The translations under genes were made by a program, and so were the position numbers. Shown one piece after another: positions 1-11,834 of a stretch of 64,000 bases of DNA. The DNA is taken from the NCBI GenBank assembly GCA_030710605.1, contig CP092884.1, positions 17,899,483 through 17,963,482 of the forward strand, written 5' to 3'. The notes beneath the pieces were generated by a model. It made no database searches and had not been told where the DNA came from. It saw only the letters and a list, made by a program, of their open reading frames with translations. Position 1 is the first letter of the stretch; each line of letters starts with the position of its first letter. Source of the DNA: Cordylochernes scorpioides (lineage: Eukaryota; Arthropoda; Arachnida; Pseudoscorpiones; Chernetidae).

Positions 1-1
1 C

Positions 2-3000
2 ATGGCCAGTACAAGAAACTACCATAAAGGACCAAAACAAAACAAAGACACGGCCAGATCAGCAATCCAAGAACGAACGGAGGAACCATCCCAACGAAGA
101 GACTCCACTTCAGAATATGCACTACATGTAAACACAAGGGAGGAACGCCCTACGACTCAGGATGTGTGGATAATTGATTCTGCGTGCACAAGCCACATGA
201 CTTCCCATGGTGAATGGATCGAGCACAAGACGGAGGAGAGAAGAAGCATACAAGTGGCGGAAGAAGGGAGACACATCGAATCTGCCTCATCAGGATCAAT
301 CCAAGCTACTGTACAAGGTAAGGACAAACTTAACAACGCTGCAACCCTGCATAATGTCCTCCATTTACCACACCTGAAAGGAAATCTAATGTCTATTCCA
401 AGCGTGGTAAGAAGAGGGAACTCTGTTCTTTTGAATTCTGAAGGAGCATACATATACTCTTCTGATGACAAGCTAATAGGAACAGGCAACTTTGATGGTA
501 ACATGTACACATTGAACCTATCACGTTTATTTGAAGCAACTCATGTTCCAAATGAACATTGCTTGATTTCAAAGGACAATTCTAGGACTGCATGGCACAG
601 AAGGTTAGGACATCCTAGTGACAACAAATTAGACCTGATTTTGAAGAACAATCTTCTAAAAGGCTTGAACTCTATAAATGGTACGCTTGATCAATGTGTT
701 GCTTGCTCCTTGGGAAAAATGACCAAAGTACCCTATGTTCACACAGATAGCAATCAGGAAAGCTACCCCTTTGAAGCCATTTATGTCTATCTCTGTGGTC
801 CAATGAGAATAAACTCCTTGGGCGGAAGTAAATATTTCTTGACCATCGTAGATGGATTTTCTAGGAGAATATTTGTAGAATATCTCAAAGATAAACTCTC
901 AGCAGCAGAAGTTTTGAAGAAGTTTATTGTAAAGAGAGAAAACGAGCTAAACTCAAAACTAAAACGACTTAGAACAGATAACGGAACAGAATTTATCAAT
1001 AAAAATCTTGAAACCTTCATAGAATCCAAAGGAATTAAACATGAACTAACTACACCGTATACCCCAAGAAGCAATGGGAGAGTTGAAAGAGCTAACAGAA
1101 CACTATTAGACAAAGGCCGAACACTTCTGGCAGACTCCCAATTACCCCTACACTTCTGGGCAGAAGCTGTGAATACAGCTGCATATCTGTACAATCTAAC
1201 TCCCACAACCAATGACCCAGGCACTACCCCTATGGAAAAATGGAAAGGTAAAAAGCCATCCGTCTCTCACATCATGAGATTTGGTTGTGAAGTCTTCTAT
1301 AAACTCAAGAATCATCAAAGACACAAACTAGAAGCTAAATCTAAGAGAGGAATATTTGTAGGCTATTCAAGATGCAGAAGAGCTTATCGAGTATTTGATA
1401 TCACAGCGAGAGTCATTCTTGAAACCGCAGACATTCACTTCAGAGAGAACAATAATGTCATCTCGGAAGAAAAACAAAGTGATAATAATACGGAAACTGA
1501 CACATATTTCTTCTTTCAGGAAGATGAACAACTGGACAATCATGTTCTATCAGATGTTGATATTGAAGAGCCAGCACCAGATACCATGATCAACAGACAG
1601 ACAGAGTCAAGTGGATCAGACAGACCACAAAGAACTTGAACAATACCTAAAAGATTCGATGACTACGTTCTGGCTACTACGAATGAAAACATTCCGAAAG
1701 ACTATGAAGAAGCCATCGCATGCGAAGACAAGAAACATTGGGAGAACGCAATGCTTGAGGAAATACAGAACATGTACTCACATCAAGTATGGGAACTGGT
1801 ACCTAGACCTGTAAACGCTAAAGTTGTCAAAAGTAAATGGGTGTTCAAAATATCTGAAGACAAAGAAAACAAAAACAAAACTTACAAAGCTAGACTTGTT
1901 GCAATGGGATACAACCAAATCCCAGGAAGAGATTACAACGAAAGTTTCAGCCCTGTAATTAAAAATGCCACCCTCAGGACTATTTTGTCAATGGCAGCAA
2001 CAAAAGATTCAGTCATTAAACTATTTGATGTGAAAGCAGCCTATCTAAATGGAAACATTGAAAACACAATATTCATGGAACAACCTGCTGGATTTGTCCA
2101 AGACAGAAACAAAGTTTGCAAACTCAACAAAAGTATTTACGGTCTACCTCAATCCGGAAGATTGTGGTATGAGAAATTCAGTCAAGTACTTCATGACTGT
2201 GGACTGGAAAAACTTAAATCTGATCCTTGCCTATTTAAATGGAAGAATGAAGACAAATACTTCTATGTAGGGATATATGTTGATGACTTTATCACTGCCT
2301 CAGATTCTGAAGATATCTCAAACAGATTCATCAATAAATTGAGACATCACCTGGAAATAAAGGATGTAACATGTAAAGGCATGTTTTTGGGAATCAAGAT
2401 CATACAAGACAAGGAGGGAATTTCGCTACAGCAAAGCCACTATGTACAACAAATATTGCAGAAATATGGAATGGAAACTTGTAAGGAAGTTAACACCAGG
2501 TTCCAAAGAAATCAATTTGGACAATCATATTGAAGATGACAATTGTGATCAGCACATTTACCAAGAAGCCCTTGGAATGCTAATGTTTCTAGCTGTTAAC
2601 ACCAGACCCGACATCGCTTACATCACTAGCAAACTTTCACAGTACTCCAGACAACCAAAACAGATGCACTGGACAGCAATCAAAAGAGTGATGAGATACC
2701 TAAGAGGAACAATTGACCTAGGAGTGAATTTGAAAGAGGGAAGACTGGAATCCTGAAGTCCTACACCGATGCCAGCTGGTCGACCACCCATGATGGAAAA
2801 TTCTACGGCAGATATGTATTGAAGCTCGGCGAAGCAACTATAGACTGGAAAAGTAGTAAACAACCACTCGTCGCCCTCTCCACAATGGAAGCGGAAATGA
2901 TAGCTGCTTGTGAAAGCTGCTGTCAAATCAAGTGGATAATAAACCTGTTACGAGAGCTGGAAGAATGGAATTTCGTGGAAAAACCAACTGCGATCTATAC

Positions 3001-3232
3001 AGACAGTCAGTCATTGATCAACTGGATCTCCAGCCCTAAACAAAGCAGTCGTTGTAGACATATCAACAGAAAGTACCACTTCTTGAGAGACTGTTATGAA
3101 TCCAGAGACATCTGCCTTCTGTACAAGCCATCTCAGGACCTGGAGGCGGATATCTTCACAAAGGACCTATCCCGAGACCAGATGAAGAAACACCTGGAGA
3201 ACTTCAGCATCGTGGGAATAAAGACAAAGTAA
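2..3232 (+). pseudogene. pol: copia-1 gag-pol polyprotein, broken
   Basis: The frame is already open at the window edge. Protease shows the copia-type DSACTSHMT motif at about 175-205. A GAG_pre-integrase segment with a WHRRLGHPS motif follows at about 590. The integrase core has D at about 790, DNGTEF at about 980 and NGRVERANR at about 1075. The reverse transcriptase has YVDDF at about 2277-2291, and RNase H ends near 3230 (STMEAE, DSQSLI, KDL tail). An in-frame TGA at 1637-1639 interrupts the linker between integrase and reverse transcriptase; the same frame is open on both sides, so a point change such as CGA to TGA is likely (inference). The frame shifts near 2495 and again near 2750, with homology continuing each time in a new frame. 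It would have made the capsid, protease, integrase and reverse transcriptase that copy the element through RNA. Confidence 0.92.
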
Positions 3233-3241
3233 GGAGGGAAT

Positions 3242-3421
3242 TGTTACGCAAAACTTTGGCTTCATCATCATCGATGCTGACGTCACACTTACTTCTACGC
3301 TTCATGACTTTTCTGTTTGATTCTTTGCTCGCTTGTTTACAACAATTGTATTGGAACAAGTTGTTCCTTAAATAAATATATATTTGTTTATATCTAAAGG
3401 GATGTCCTCGTAACTACAACA
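3242..3421 (+). repeat. 3' LTR of copia-1
   Basis: It starts TGTTACGC directly after the purine tract at 3231-3240 and ends CAACA, giving a 180-bp unit with TG...CA ends. An AATAAA-like run (about 3371-3377) fits a polyadenylation region. The boundary is inferred from the polypurine tract and terminal dinucleotides because the partner LTR is outside the window. Confidence 0.7.
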
Positions 3422-4687
3422 TACGTGAGTACAAAACAACTTGAAATCCTTAAAAAGAAACATCGTATTTTTGCTAAGCCTATATCAAACCCCGCTAATA
3501 CGAACCCTGGATATAGCGAACCTTCCCTTATAACGAACCCACGGCGATTCCCGATTCCATTCCATTGAAATTACCATTGTTATAACGAACTTTGTGATTT
3601 TTAAAATAACGAACTACCCCTATAACGAACCTATTTTCGGCCCCAAAATGATAAAATCTATTAAAAATACTATGCTTATAACGAACTTAAAATTGTGATT
3701 TAAAAATTTTTTAAAACAACAAAATTTTGAGCATGTTTCAGCTCGCAGATCGCGATTTCAAAACAAAAAATTAGCGGCATTGTTTGTTTTCATTTCCATT
3801 CTATTTTTGCTGTATGTTGTATAAATTTTTACACATTATACTTTTATTTAATAGAATATCTTTGCATTCGACAATTTTGAAATAGAAGAAAAATACAAAT
3901 GGCTTCCAAAATAAAGAAAAGAAACAAAGAGTGGCGTTCTAAAAAAAAAAAAAAAACAGTGGCAGCATGCCTTTTTAGAAGCGTTCTATATCAAGTTTAA
4001 CCTAGGCTAAAAAATAATTCTAATTAATTTTAAAGCCAGAAATGGTTTGAATAACAGGTTAAAAACAAAATTTAATATACACTCCAGAAGAATATGTGGA
4101 AACTGGAATTGGAAGAAGAAGAAAAAAAAAATAGTTCCCCATGTCTTATGTACCACAAACAAATCGACTTATAAATTCTCAAAAACTACCACTACAGTTC
4201 TATTTTTTTAATGGAATTCTTGTTAGGTATATAATTCATTCAGGGTTCGCGGATATTCCCCCTGGCCGGCCGTTTTACCACCGATTTTGTGTTTGCAAAT
4301 TGGCGTTTTTTATTCGCAATTTTACTGATCGCGCTATCGTATCAACATGTTTCGCGTCCGATTTTTCTGAATTGGGTACTTTTGATTCTTCCTCAATTGA
4401 TTCAGAATACACAGAGCTTTATTCCTTTGATGGAAATAACCATTATTTAAGACAATTCTGATTTTCAAATTTCACTTTTCACTTTCAAAGAACAAGGTAT
4501 TAGAGGCATTTTTTCAAATAAATTTAGTATTATATTATTTGAGAAATATGTTCTAGAATACTCTTATCCCTTTTAAATATATAATTAATAATGTTTTGCA
4601 TAGGGGATTTGGCATAATTTTAAATAATACATAGGTTTATATATAAACATGTATGCTAATGATAAGAAGAACCTATTATCAAATGAC

Positions 4688-4967
4688 TGTTGGAAAAAAA
4701 GAAGAATAGTAAATCAATGATCTTGAAATACTTTTAGACTGACAACACTGTAATATAAAAACTAGAACAAAGGAGTGTTGGTTTTGTTTACAAAATTAGT
4801 AATTGTAATGTAAATTGTTAAATGTTCTTTTCTATCTCTCTTTGAAAATAATAAATTTAAAATACTTTCATAAAAGGTAAAATCGCCTAATTCTTTAAAA
4901 CCACTTCAGCTGTAAGTAAACTTGTTATTTGTTGTTTCATTGTCTGAACCATAAAAGATTCCCAACA
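4688..4967 (+). repeat. 5' LTR of copia-2
   Basis: A 280-bp repeat beginning TGTTGG and ending CCAACA, matching 8925-9204 base for base by eye. The short perfect terminal inversion TGTTGG/CCAACA marks the borders. Confidence 0.95.
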
Positions 4968-4979
4968 TGGTAACAGAGG
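4968..4979 (+). other. Primer-binding site of copia-2
   Basis: TGGTAACAGAGG directly follows the 5' LTR. It differs at one base from the complement of the animal initiator tRNA-Met 3' end, a common primer for Ty1/copia minus-strand DNA synthesis (family knowledge). Position is certain, tRNA assignment probable. Confidence 0.6.
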
Positions 4980-5038
4980 TCCGTGGTTCTTTTTGAATCG
5001 CGGTAAAATATATATATAAAATATAAATAAAAACAAAA

Positions 5039-5740
5039 ATGGCTGTCAGCGAAGATATCGCAAATATTGCGAGGCTTAAAAATCCTGAAAATTTTGATTT
5101 ATGGAATTTTCAGATAACAATTATTTTCAAAGCAAATGGCCTTCTAGATATTGTAAATGGAAAATCGTTGTTTGAAGACTTGAAAGATGAAACTGGAAAA
5201 GATAAATGGAGCCTAAAAGACGCCAAAGCACAAAAATACATATTGTTAACCATTGAAAAGAATGTTTTAACACATATTCTAAATTGCAAAACTTCAAAAG
5301 AAATGTATGAAAAACTAGTAGCCATTTATCAAAGAGAAGATGAGCAATTAAAATGCAAATTACTACAAGAATTTCATGGATTCAAATTTGACAAAAATAC
5401 AGATATGGCAACAAATATATGCAGAATGCAAAATTTAGTATTCAAACTAAATAATGTAAAACAAGAAATTGAGGAAAGCTTTGTAATTTCTAAAATATTG
5501 AGCATTTTGCCAGACTACTTTAATTACTTCAGCACAGCATGGGACTCGACACCAAAAAGTGAGAAAACGTTAACAAACTTAATATCAAGACTATCACTTG
5601 AAGAAACTAAACAAAAAGTAAAGCCTGAAGAGGGAATAGCCATGAGTGCTACTAAAGTAAAGCAGTGCTTTAACTGCAAAAAGAGCGGGCACTTAGCAAA
5701 ATATTGTAGACAAAATAAAAAAATGGTGTACCATCTGTAA
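5039..5740 (+). CDS. gag: copia-2 Gag (UBN2-type) with zinc knuckle
   Basis: The frame starts at an ATG 71 bases after the LTR and reads a copia Gag (gag_pre/UBN2 type) with a late CCHC knuckle (CFNCKKSGHLAKYC at about 5668-5709). Gag packs the element RNA in cytoplasmic particles. The frame ends early at 5740 because of a shift in an A-run at about 5716-5723: from there the frame starting TGG at 5724 continues with further knuckle-like Cys/His blocks and runs into protease. So the 233-codon product is a truncated Gag, and gag and pol were presumably one frame. Confidence 0.88.
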   Translation: MAVSEDIANIARLKNPENFDLWNFQITIIFKANGLLDIVNGKSLFEDLKDETGKDKWSLKDAKAQKYILLTIEKNVLTHILNCKTSKEMYEKLVAIYQREDEQLKCKLLQEFHGFKFDKNTDMATNICRMQNLVFKLNNVKQEIEESFVISKILSILPDYFNYFSTAWDSTPKSEKTLTNLISRLSLEETKQKVKPEEGIAMSATKVKQCFNCKKSGHLAKYCRQNKKMVYHL

Positions 5741-8700
5741 AAAGACAAATCATACTCAAGACCAATGCTTCTTTAAGAAATCTCAAAATAAATTCCAGGA
5801 AAATATTCCTTGCCGAATTTGTAAAAAGACAAATCATAAAGAAAAGGATTGCTTTTTCAGAAACAAAAATGAAGAAAAATTGTCCTTTTTTGCAGGAGAG
5901 ACTTTAAAATGTAAAAATGAGGAATTGCTAGAATTTATTGTAGACAGTGGCTCAACAAGCCATATGATAAATAGTAAAAAGTTTTTACTAGATGAAGTAG
6001 ATTGCAACTCAAAAATATCAATAGCAAAAAAGGAAGAAACTCTAATAGCAAAATCAGTCGGAAAAATTCAAGGGAAAAAATGTGATCTCAAGGAGGTGAT
6101 GTTTGTACCAAACTTGACAAATAATTTACTATCGGTAAGTGCCATTACCAGAAATAAAGGCAAAGTCGTCTTTGAAGATGAAAAGGTATTTGTCGTAAAA
6201 AATGAAATAAAAGTTTTAGAAGGAGAAAAACAGGAAAATGGACTCTATACAATAAATATAGAAACAGAAAACCCCGAAATTGAAGAATCTCACCTAACAG
6301 CTACCCAAAATGAAGAAATGCTAAAATGGCACAGAAAAATGGGTCACATAAGTTTTTCAAGCTTAAAACAATTAAAATCTATGGTTAATGGAATAAACAT
6401 AGAAAAAATAAGTCAAGATGAAATTTGTGAAACATGCATTAAAGCTAAACAGGTAAGAAAGCCATTCAATTCCATTAGAACAAAATCAAAAAGGCCTTTA
6501 GAAATAATCCATACAGATGTATGTGGACCTTTAGATCCCACTACCCATGACAACAAAAACTATTTTCTAACATTTCTTGATGACTACACACATTTTTGTC
6601 ATGTGTATTTGTTACAAAATAAATATGAAGTAAAAGGATATCTAAAAGAATTTATTACAGAAGCAGAAAACCAAATGAATCTAAAAGTTTCAAAAATAAG
6701 ATGTGACAATGGCGGAGAATATGTAAATGAAGATATAAAATCCTGGTGCAAAGCTAAAGGAATCATTATGGATCTCACCATACCTCACTCACCTCAGCTA
6801 AACGGCAAAGCCGAAAGATTAAATAGAACCCTGATGGAGAAAACTAGAGCTCTTTTGATTGATTCTGGTGTAGAAAAATACATGTGGGGAGAAGCTGTAA
6901 GGGTTTCAGCCTATTTGCTGAACCGAAGCCCTACTCAAGAATTAGAGAAAACCCCTGCAGAACTTTGGTTCAACAAAAGACCAAATTTGTCAAACTTACA
7001 ACTTTTTGGTTGTGAAGCTTATGTCAAAACCCTAAAACACATAAAGAAATTGGAAGACAGAAGTAAAAAATATACCTTTATAGGTTATGCACCAAATGGT
7101 TATCGCCTTTGGGATGAACAAAGCAAACGAATCTTTACAGCTAGAGATGTAATTTTTTTAGATAAAGGATGTATAAATAAAGAAGAAAAAATACCTATTG
7201 TCGAACCAGAAGCAGAATCTGAAGATCAACTAGAATTAAATGAAGAACCAAGTCTACCAGAAGTCTCTGAAGACAAAGAAGATATCCCTACAAAACCAAG
7301 TACTTCAAAATATAATCTTAGACCAAGAAGTAGTTTACAAACACCATCAAGATATGAAGACTTCTATTTAGATCAGGATGGAACAACAGAATCAGCTCTT
7401 CTAACTTACTCTGAAGCTATATCTGGTCCAAATCAAGAAAAATGGAAAAAGGCAATAAAAGAAGAAAAAGAGTCTCTTGCCAAAAATGAAGTTTGGGAAA
7501 TAGTAAAAGAAAATGAAGCGTCAAACAAGAAGATTCTGACCTCTAAATGGCTCTTTAAAGTGAAAGAAGATGGTCGCTACAAAGCAAGACTAGTTGTAAG
7601 AGGCTTTGAACAAGAAGCAGGCATTGATTATGATGAGACATTCAGCCCAGTTATAAGCACTGTCTCTTTAAGGATATACTTTGCTCTAATGGCTAAGAGA
7701 AGGTTTGTTTTTAAAACATTTGACATAAAAACAGCTTTTCTATATGGGTTTTTGGATGAAGAAATATACGTTCAATTGCCAGAAGGTTATAAAGGGAACA
7801 TATGCAGGTTAAGAAAGGCATTGTATGGTTTAAAGCAAGCCCCATTAAAATGGAATGAAAGATTAAAAACCTTTCTCAAATCCCAAGATTTCATAAAACT
7901 AAAATCAGAGCCATGTCTTTTTAAAACCAACAAAGGAAATATGTACCTTGCAATATATGTAGATGATGGTATCTTAATGGGAGATAATGAAGAAGAATTA
8001 AATAATATTTTAGAAAAACTATCCCAAGAGTTTGAAGTTAAAATAAACAATGATCCAAGAACTTTTTTGGGAATAGATTTGTGTTTTGAGGAAAAAAATA
8101 AAATTTTACTTTCACAAGAAAATTATGCAAAATCAGTTCTTGAAAGATATAATATGCAAAACTCAAAACCAGTACCCACTCCCATTACAGATGTATTAAA
8201 AGAATTAGACAAAAACTTAGAAATATCAAATGATAACAAATTTCCCTACAGACAAGCAATTGGAAGCCTTTTATATTTGACAAACAAAACTAGACCAGAC
8301 ATGACCTTTGCCACAAATTTTGAAAGCAGGTCAATGCATGATCCTACAACTCAAGATATTATAAACATCAAAAGAACCCTAAGATATTTAAATCACACCA
8401 CCAATTTAGGCATATCATATGATGGAGAGATGCCATTTGAATTAAATTTGTATTGTGATTCTGACTTTGCTGGAGATATTAAAACTAGAAAAAGTACCTC
8501 AGGATATGTAGTTTATTTATGTGGAGGTCCCATAAGTTGGTGCTCCAGGAAGCAGAGTTCATTGCTGCAGCAGATGCATGCAAAGAAGTGTCATACATAA
8601 GATCCCTATTAGAAGAATTAATTCCAGATAATTTTGATATAAATCTCTATGTTGATAACCAAAGCACTATAAAAATTATAAAATCAGGCCAATTCACCAC

Positions 8701-8866
8701 TAAAACTAAACATATTGATGTCAAATATCATTTTGTGAAAGATCAAGCTCAAAAGTTTAACCTGATATATTGTCCAACAGAACACCAAATTGCAGACATC
8801 CTAACAAAACCTCTAGCCAGACCAAAGTTTGACAAATTCAAATCCCTTCTTATGACAACCATTTAA
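5715..8866 (+). pseudogene. pol: copia-2 pol polyprotein with internal RNase H deletion
   Basis: In the second frame the order is: protease with IVDSGSTSHM at about 5935-5970, pre-integrase (WHRKMGHIS, about 6328), integrase (DVCGPL at about 6520, CDNGGEY at about 6704, NGKAERLNR at about 6800), and reverse transcriptase (LVVRGFEQEAGIDYDETFSP, about 7590; YVDDGIL, about 7960). RNase H follows. The frame ends at 8600 right after WCSRKQSS. The rest of RNase H (EAEFIAAADACKEVSY onward to 8866) continues in another frame from about 8545. About a dozen conserved residues are missing at the junction, consistent with a short deletion between two copies of a GAAGCAGAG-like word. The product would lack an intact RNase H active site. 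Confidence 0.9.
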
Positions 8867-8924
8867 AACATAAGTCAAGTGAAGAAACTGTTGAATGTGA
8901 TAAGATCACTGATTTAAGAGGGAA

Positions 8925-9204
8925 TGTTGGAAAAAAAGAAGAATAGTAAATCAATGATCTTGAAATACTTTTAGACTGACAACACTGTAATATAAAAACT
9001 AGAACAAAGGAGTGTTGGTTTTGTTTACAAAATTAGTAATTGTAATGTAAATTGTTAAATGTTCTTTTCTATCTCTCTTTGAAAATAATAAATTTAAAAT
9101 ACTTTCATAAAAGGTAAAATCGCCTAATTCTTTAAAACCACTTCAGCTGTAAGTAAACTTGTTATTTGTTGTTTCATTGTCTGAACCATAAAAGATTCCC
9201 AACA
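8925..9204 (+). repeat. 3' LTR of copia-2
   Basis: Partner of 4688-4967 with no difference seen over 280 bp. It is preceded by the purine-rich TTTAAGAGGGAA (8913-8924), the likely plus-strand primer tract. Confidence 0.95.
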
Positions 9205-9473
9205 ATGACTTCTTTTGATATTAAGCATTACTGTAAAGAAATAGGTCAATTTAGGGAATTAAAACAAAGTACCATTATTAAGTGGCTGCCTTTTCCTGTT
9301 TGTATGGCTGTTTTTTAATTATACGGCCTAAAAATTTAGAAAAGTTTAAAAAAATGGCCAAACCGTGGCTATAGTGAACCAAAAGCTCTGTCCCATTGGG
9401 GTTCACTATAGAGGGGTTTTACTGTAGTAGCACCAATTATTTTGAATTAATGTTAGTTGTCAATTATATAGAT

Positions 9474-10266
9474 CAGTGTCGGGCAACCGGTGTGCCGTGG
9501 CACACTGGTGTGCCGCGAAGAATTCTAGGTGTGCCGCGAACATTTTTGTAGGTATTTAGAACTTTTGGTTAAATTTAAAAATAATGTTTCAAAAAATATT
9601 TTTTATAATTTTTATTCAATTTTAATAATTTTTTTCAAAAATTTTCATATAAAAAATGAAATTAAAAAAAAGCAAATTTCATTTTATATAAAACTTATTT
9701 TGGTATTATAATTACAACAGTTTGCATAATTTTATATTTCATATAACGTATGTACATAATCTTGACGTACATAACTGGCATTATTAAAAATGCAAATAGG
9801 TACGTACCTATTTAAAATCATAAGTTAAAAAAAAACAATCCACGAAAACAACTTTATTTAATAAAGTTGAATACATACTGCGGGGAAATAGCTAATTTTT
9901 AAAATAATATGTCCAAACTTAACCGTCATTTACAATCTTTGTCACAGCTGTTTATTAATAGAGACTCAAAGCTACAAAGCTTAAAAAAAAAGAAAACAAA
10001 AAAATGCGCGTTTGTCTTTCACAAGTAGATCCCAGTATTGATTTGATATGCTCTCAAAAACAATCGCAATGCTCGCATTGATTATGTTAATTTAATATTG
10101 AAAATTAATAAAATGTGAAATATATGTTTAAATTCTTACTCTCTAGTATTTATTGTTGTATTTTAATTACCTACGAGGAAATTTATAGTGAGAACCACAG
10201 GTGCGCCGCGAAAAAAAAGAAATTAAGCTTAGTGCGCCGCAACTCGAAAAAGGTTGCCCGACACTA
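9474..10266. mobile_element. Non-autonomous hAT-family DNA transposon
   Basis: Terminal inverted repeats are CAGTGTCGGGCAACC at the left and its complement ending ...GACACTA at the right, 15 bp with one mismatch. Perfect 8-bp target duplications ATATAGAT flank it (9466-9473 and 10267-10274); 8-bp duplications are diagnostic of hAT. Subterminal GTGCCGCG words recur at both ends and are probable transposase sites. The 793-bp interior is AT-rich and non-coding. Confidence 0.93.
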
Positions 10267-10344
10267 ATATAGATGATAATGGAAGGTCTTTCATCAAGAT
10301 CAGGGTTCTTGGTTTCACACATTATATGGGGTGCAAATAAAAGT

Positions 10345-10660
10345 AGTGGGTTTAATGATAAGACACAATTTGGATTATAGATTATAAACACAAGGTAATA
10401 AGACCAAATCCAAATAAATAGTGTGTGATGTTTCGGTAACAGTGTTGTTACCGAAGCGTCACACACTATTCATTTACAGTATAACCTCCCTGTAAAGGAC
10501 ACCTAATTGCAGAGCCAAAGTGTCCTTTAGGGAGAGGTGTCCTCTTACCGGAGAGTTGCTAAATTGTAAAAATGGCAATTTTGCAAATGAAAACTGTCCG
10601 CTAAAGGGAGGTTCTACTGTATTTGGTCTTATTACCTTGTGTAGTAGAATTTAGAATATA
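10345..10660. repeat. Head-to-head pair of hammerhead-like repeats
   Basis: Two arms face each other. On the minus strand GGTAAC...GTTACC is followed by GAAACATCACACAC and a tail reading ATTTGGTCTTATTACCTTGTG. On the plus strand GTTACCGAAGCGTCACACAC is followed by the same tail after a small insertion. The tail and core are homologous to 42930-43050. It is an inverted duplication of a Penelope-type terminal repeat, joined at the stem II loop, with a MITE inside the right arm. Confidence 0.65.
10475..10621. mobile_element. Short TA-flanked MITE
   Basis: Ends TACAGTATAACCTCCCTGTA and, inverted, TACAGTAGAACCTCCCTTTA. The element is about 145 bp with TA at both borders and interrupts the right arm of the surrounding inverted repeat. 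It resembles pogo/Tc1-type MITEs. No coding content. Confidence 0.75.
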
Positions 10661-10837
10661 AAGCCTCTCTCCTTTCATTTAAAAAACAAACATGTCCCAA
10701 ACAATAACTTGAGCTGACAAAAGTTACTGTGTACGAGTTAACACAAAAAACAATAAACTAGTACACTCAAGAGTACAACACCAAAAAAAAAAAAAGCAAA
10801 TAATAACTCACAATTGGTTAAATAAAATAAAAAAACA

Positions 10838-11125
10838 GTACACCTATCCCCCGATTTACACGGTACTTGTTTTACACGTTTTCGCTTTTACACGGTTTTC
10901 CAAATAAGTTTTTTTTTTGTTTTTATTGCACTATACTAAATTCTACTGTGATTGAACACATGCGCTGTGTACACATCTCACGAGGAATCCCGAGCTTATG
11001 TGCTGACTACATATTTTAACCTGTCAATGCATTTTATTTTTATTTCTGTGTACACCTATCCCCCGATTTACACGTTTTTCTCAGGAACGTATCTACCATG
11101 TAAATCGGAGGATAGGTGTACTCAT
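10838..11125. mobile_element. MITE with ACACCTATCCCCCGATTTAC ends, nested or rearranged
   Basis: The terminal word ACACCTATCCCCCGATTTAC occurs at about 10839 and again at about 11053, and its complement with one change ends at 11124. The inner pair (11052-11125) forms a hairpin. The outer copy suggests an older element of about 285 bp with a second copy inside it. Probably TA-targeting. Confidence 0.6.
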
Positions 11126-11834
11126 CTTTATTGCTGCTTTGGTAGGGATCGGACCGGGGTTACACAGGGAAATGCGAAGAGATCACCAGAAACGGATAAA
11201 ATACAAAGAGAACATTATAAGCGTCTCTACACAAAACTTTTAACCAAGCTGGCCTTTATACTCATTCCCTTAAACCCCCTTTATATACAAACGTGGCCAC
11301 ATTCGTCCAATTAGAATGCTTGAGAGATCGGTTTACTTATCTAATAAAAACAACGTTCTTTGCACTAAAGAAATAGGATAAGATAAGCGTGCAAATATTT
11401 GTCAATATAATTTGACAGAGCCACTTTAGAAAGTCTCTCTAATGTAGAACCCTAGTTTCCACACCTGGCAGCCTTGCTTACCCTACACCTCCCATTTGTG
11501 AATAATGGTTAGTTGATGAAAGCACTTTTCTCAGTTAGAACAATATCCCAGATGGGAAACTTCCCCTCTCACATTAAAAAAAATGCTGGCATGATTTTTA
11601 CGAGACGTGTTTATAGAAATGATGTAAAAAAATATTATTTATTGAGAAAAAGTTTGTTTATATACAGTAAGTATGTAAATTGCTTCTCTAAAGTGAGTAT
11701 GCAATATACACAAAATAATAAATCTTTATACAATGTAACAATTTTAAAATATATATACATATCAGAGATATTCTGCCAGTTGACAATTAATGTACATTCC
11801 TGGCATGTTTATATATAGGTTATCTATTCATTAA
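11126..11834. other. Non-coding stretch downstream of the helicase gene
   Basis: No convincing gene. The short open frames here have no recognisable motif. On the minus strand an AATAAA (11638-11643) lies about 195 bases beyond the helicase stop codon and could serve as its polyadenylation signal (inference). Confidence 0.4.

Larger units (their letters stand above)
1..3421 (+). mobile_element. Ty1/copia LTR retrotransposon (copia-1), 5' part outside window
   Basis: Copia-type polyprotein order is visible: protease, integrase, reverse transcriptase, RNase H, then a purine tract (AAGGAGGGAA) and a 3' LTR. The 5' LTR and most of gag lie before position 1. The element is not functional as read: one in-frame stop and two frameshifts break pol. 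The 5' LTR is not visible, so insertion age and target duplication cannot be judged. Confidence 0.93.
4688..9204 (+). mobile_element. Full-length young Ty1/copia retrotransposon (copia-2)
   Basis: Two 280-bp LTRs that I read as identical flank gag and pol. The 5-bp target duplication ATGAC is present at 4683-4687 and 9205-9209. A tRNA-like primer site follows the 5' LTR and a purine tract precedes the 3' LTR. Identical LTRs indicate a very recent insertion, yet gag-pol contains a homopolymer frameshift and a small deletion. The copy therefore either arrived defective, moved in trans, or contains assembly errors. Confidence 0.96.
3482..9426. mobile_element. pogo/Tigger-like DNA transposon, non-autonomous, split by copia-2
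   Basis: The right end (9401-9426, GTTCACTATAGAGGGGTTTT then ACTGTA) is inverted relative to the left end near 3482-3506. The left subterminal region is full of TATAACGAAC-type words, which are typical of Tigger/pogo ends. Removing the 4.5-kb copia-2 insertion leaves about 1.4 kb. A short Lys/Arg-rich start (ATG at 3899) and a 106-codon frame at 4141-4461 may be transposase debris, but neither shows a DDE domain. TA target use is suggested by the terminal TA only. Confidence 0.6.

Noticed and set aside
4141-4461. 106-codon frame as a host gene
   Set aside because: No motif, no conserved context, and it lies inside the Tigger-like element. At most transposase debris.
10952-11314. 120-codon frame as a gene
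   Set aside because: It crosses MITE sequence and shows no domain or signal.
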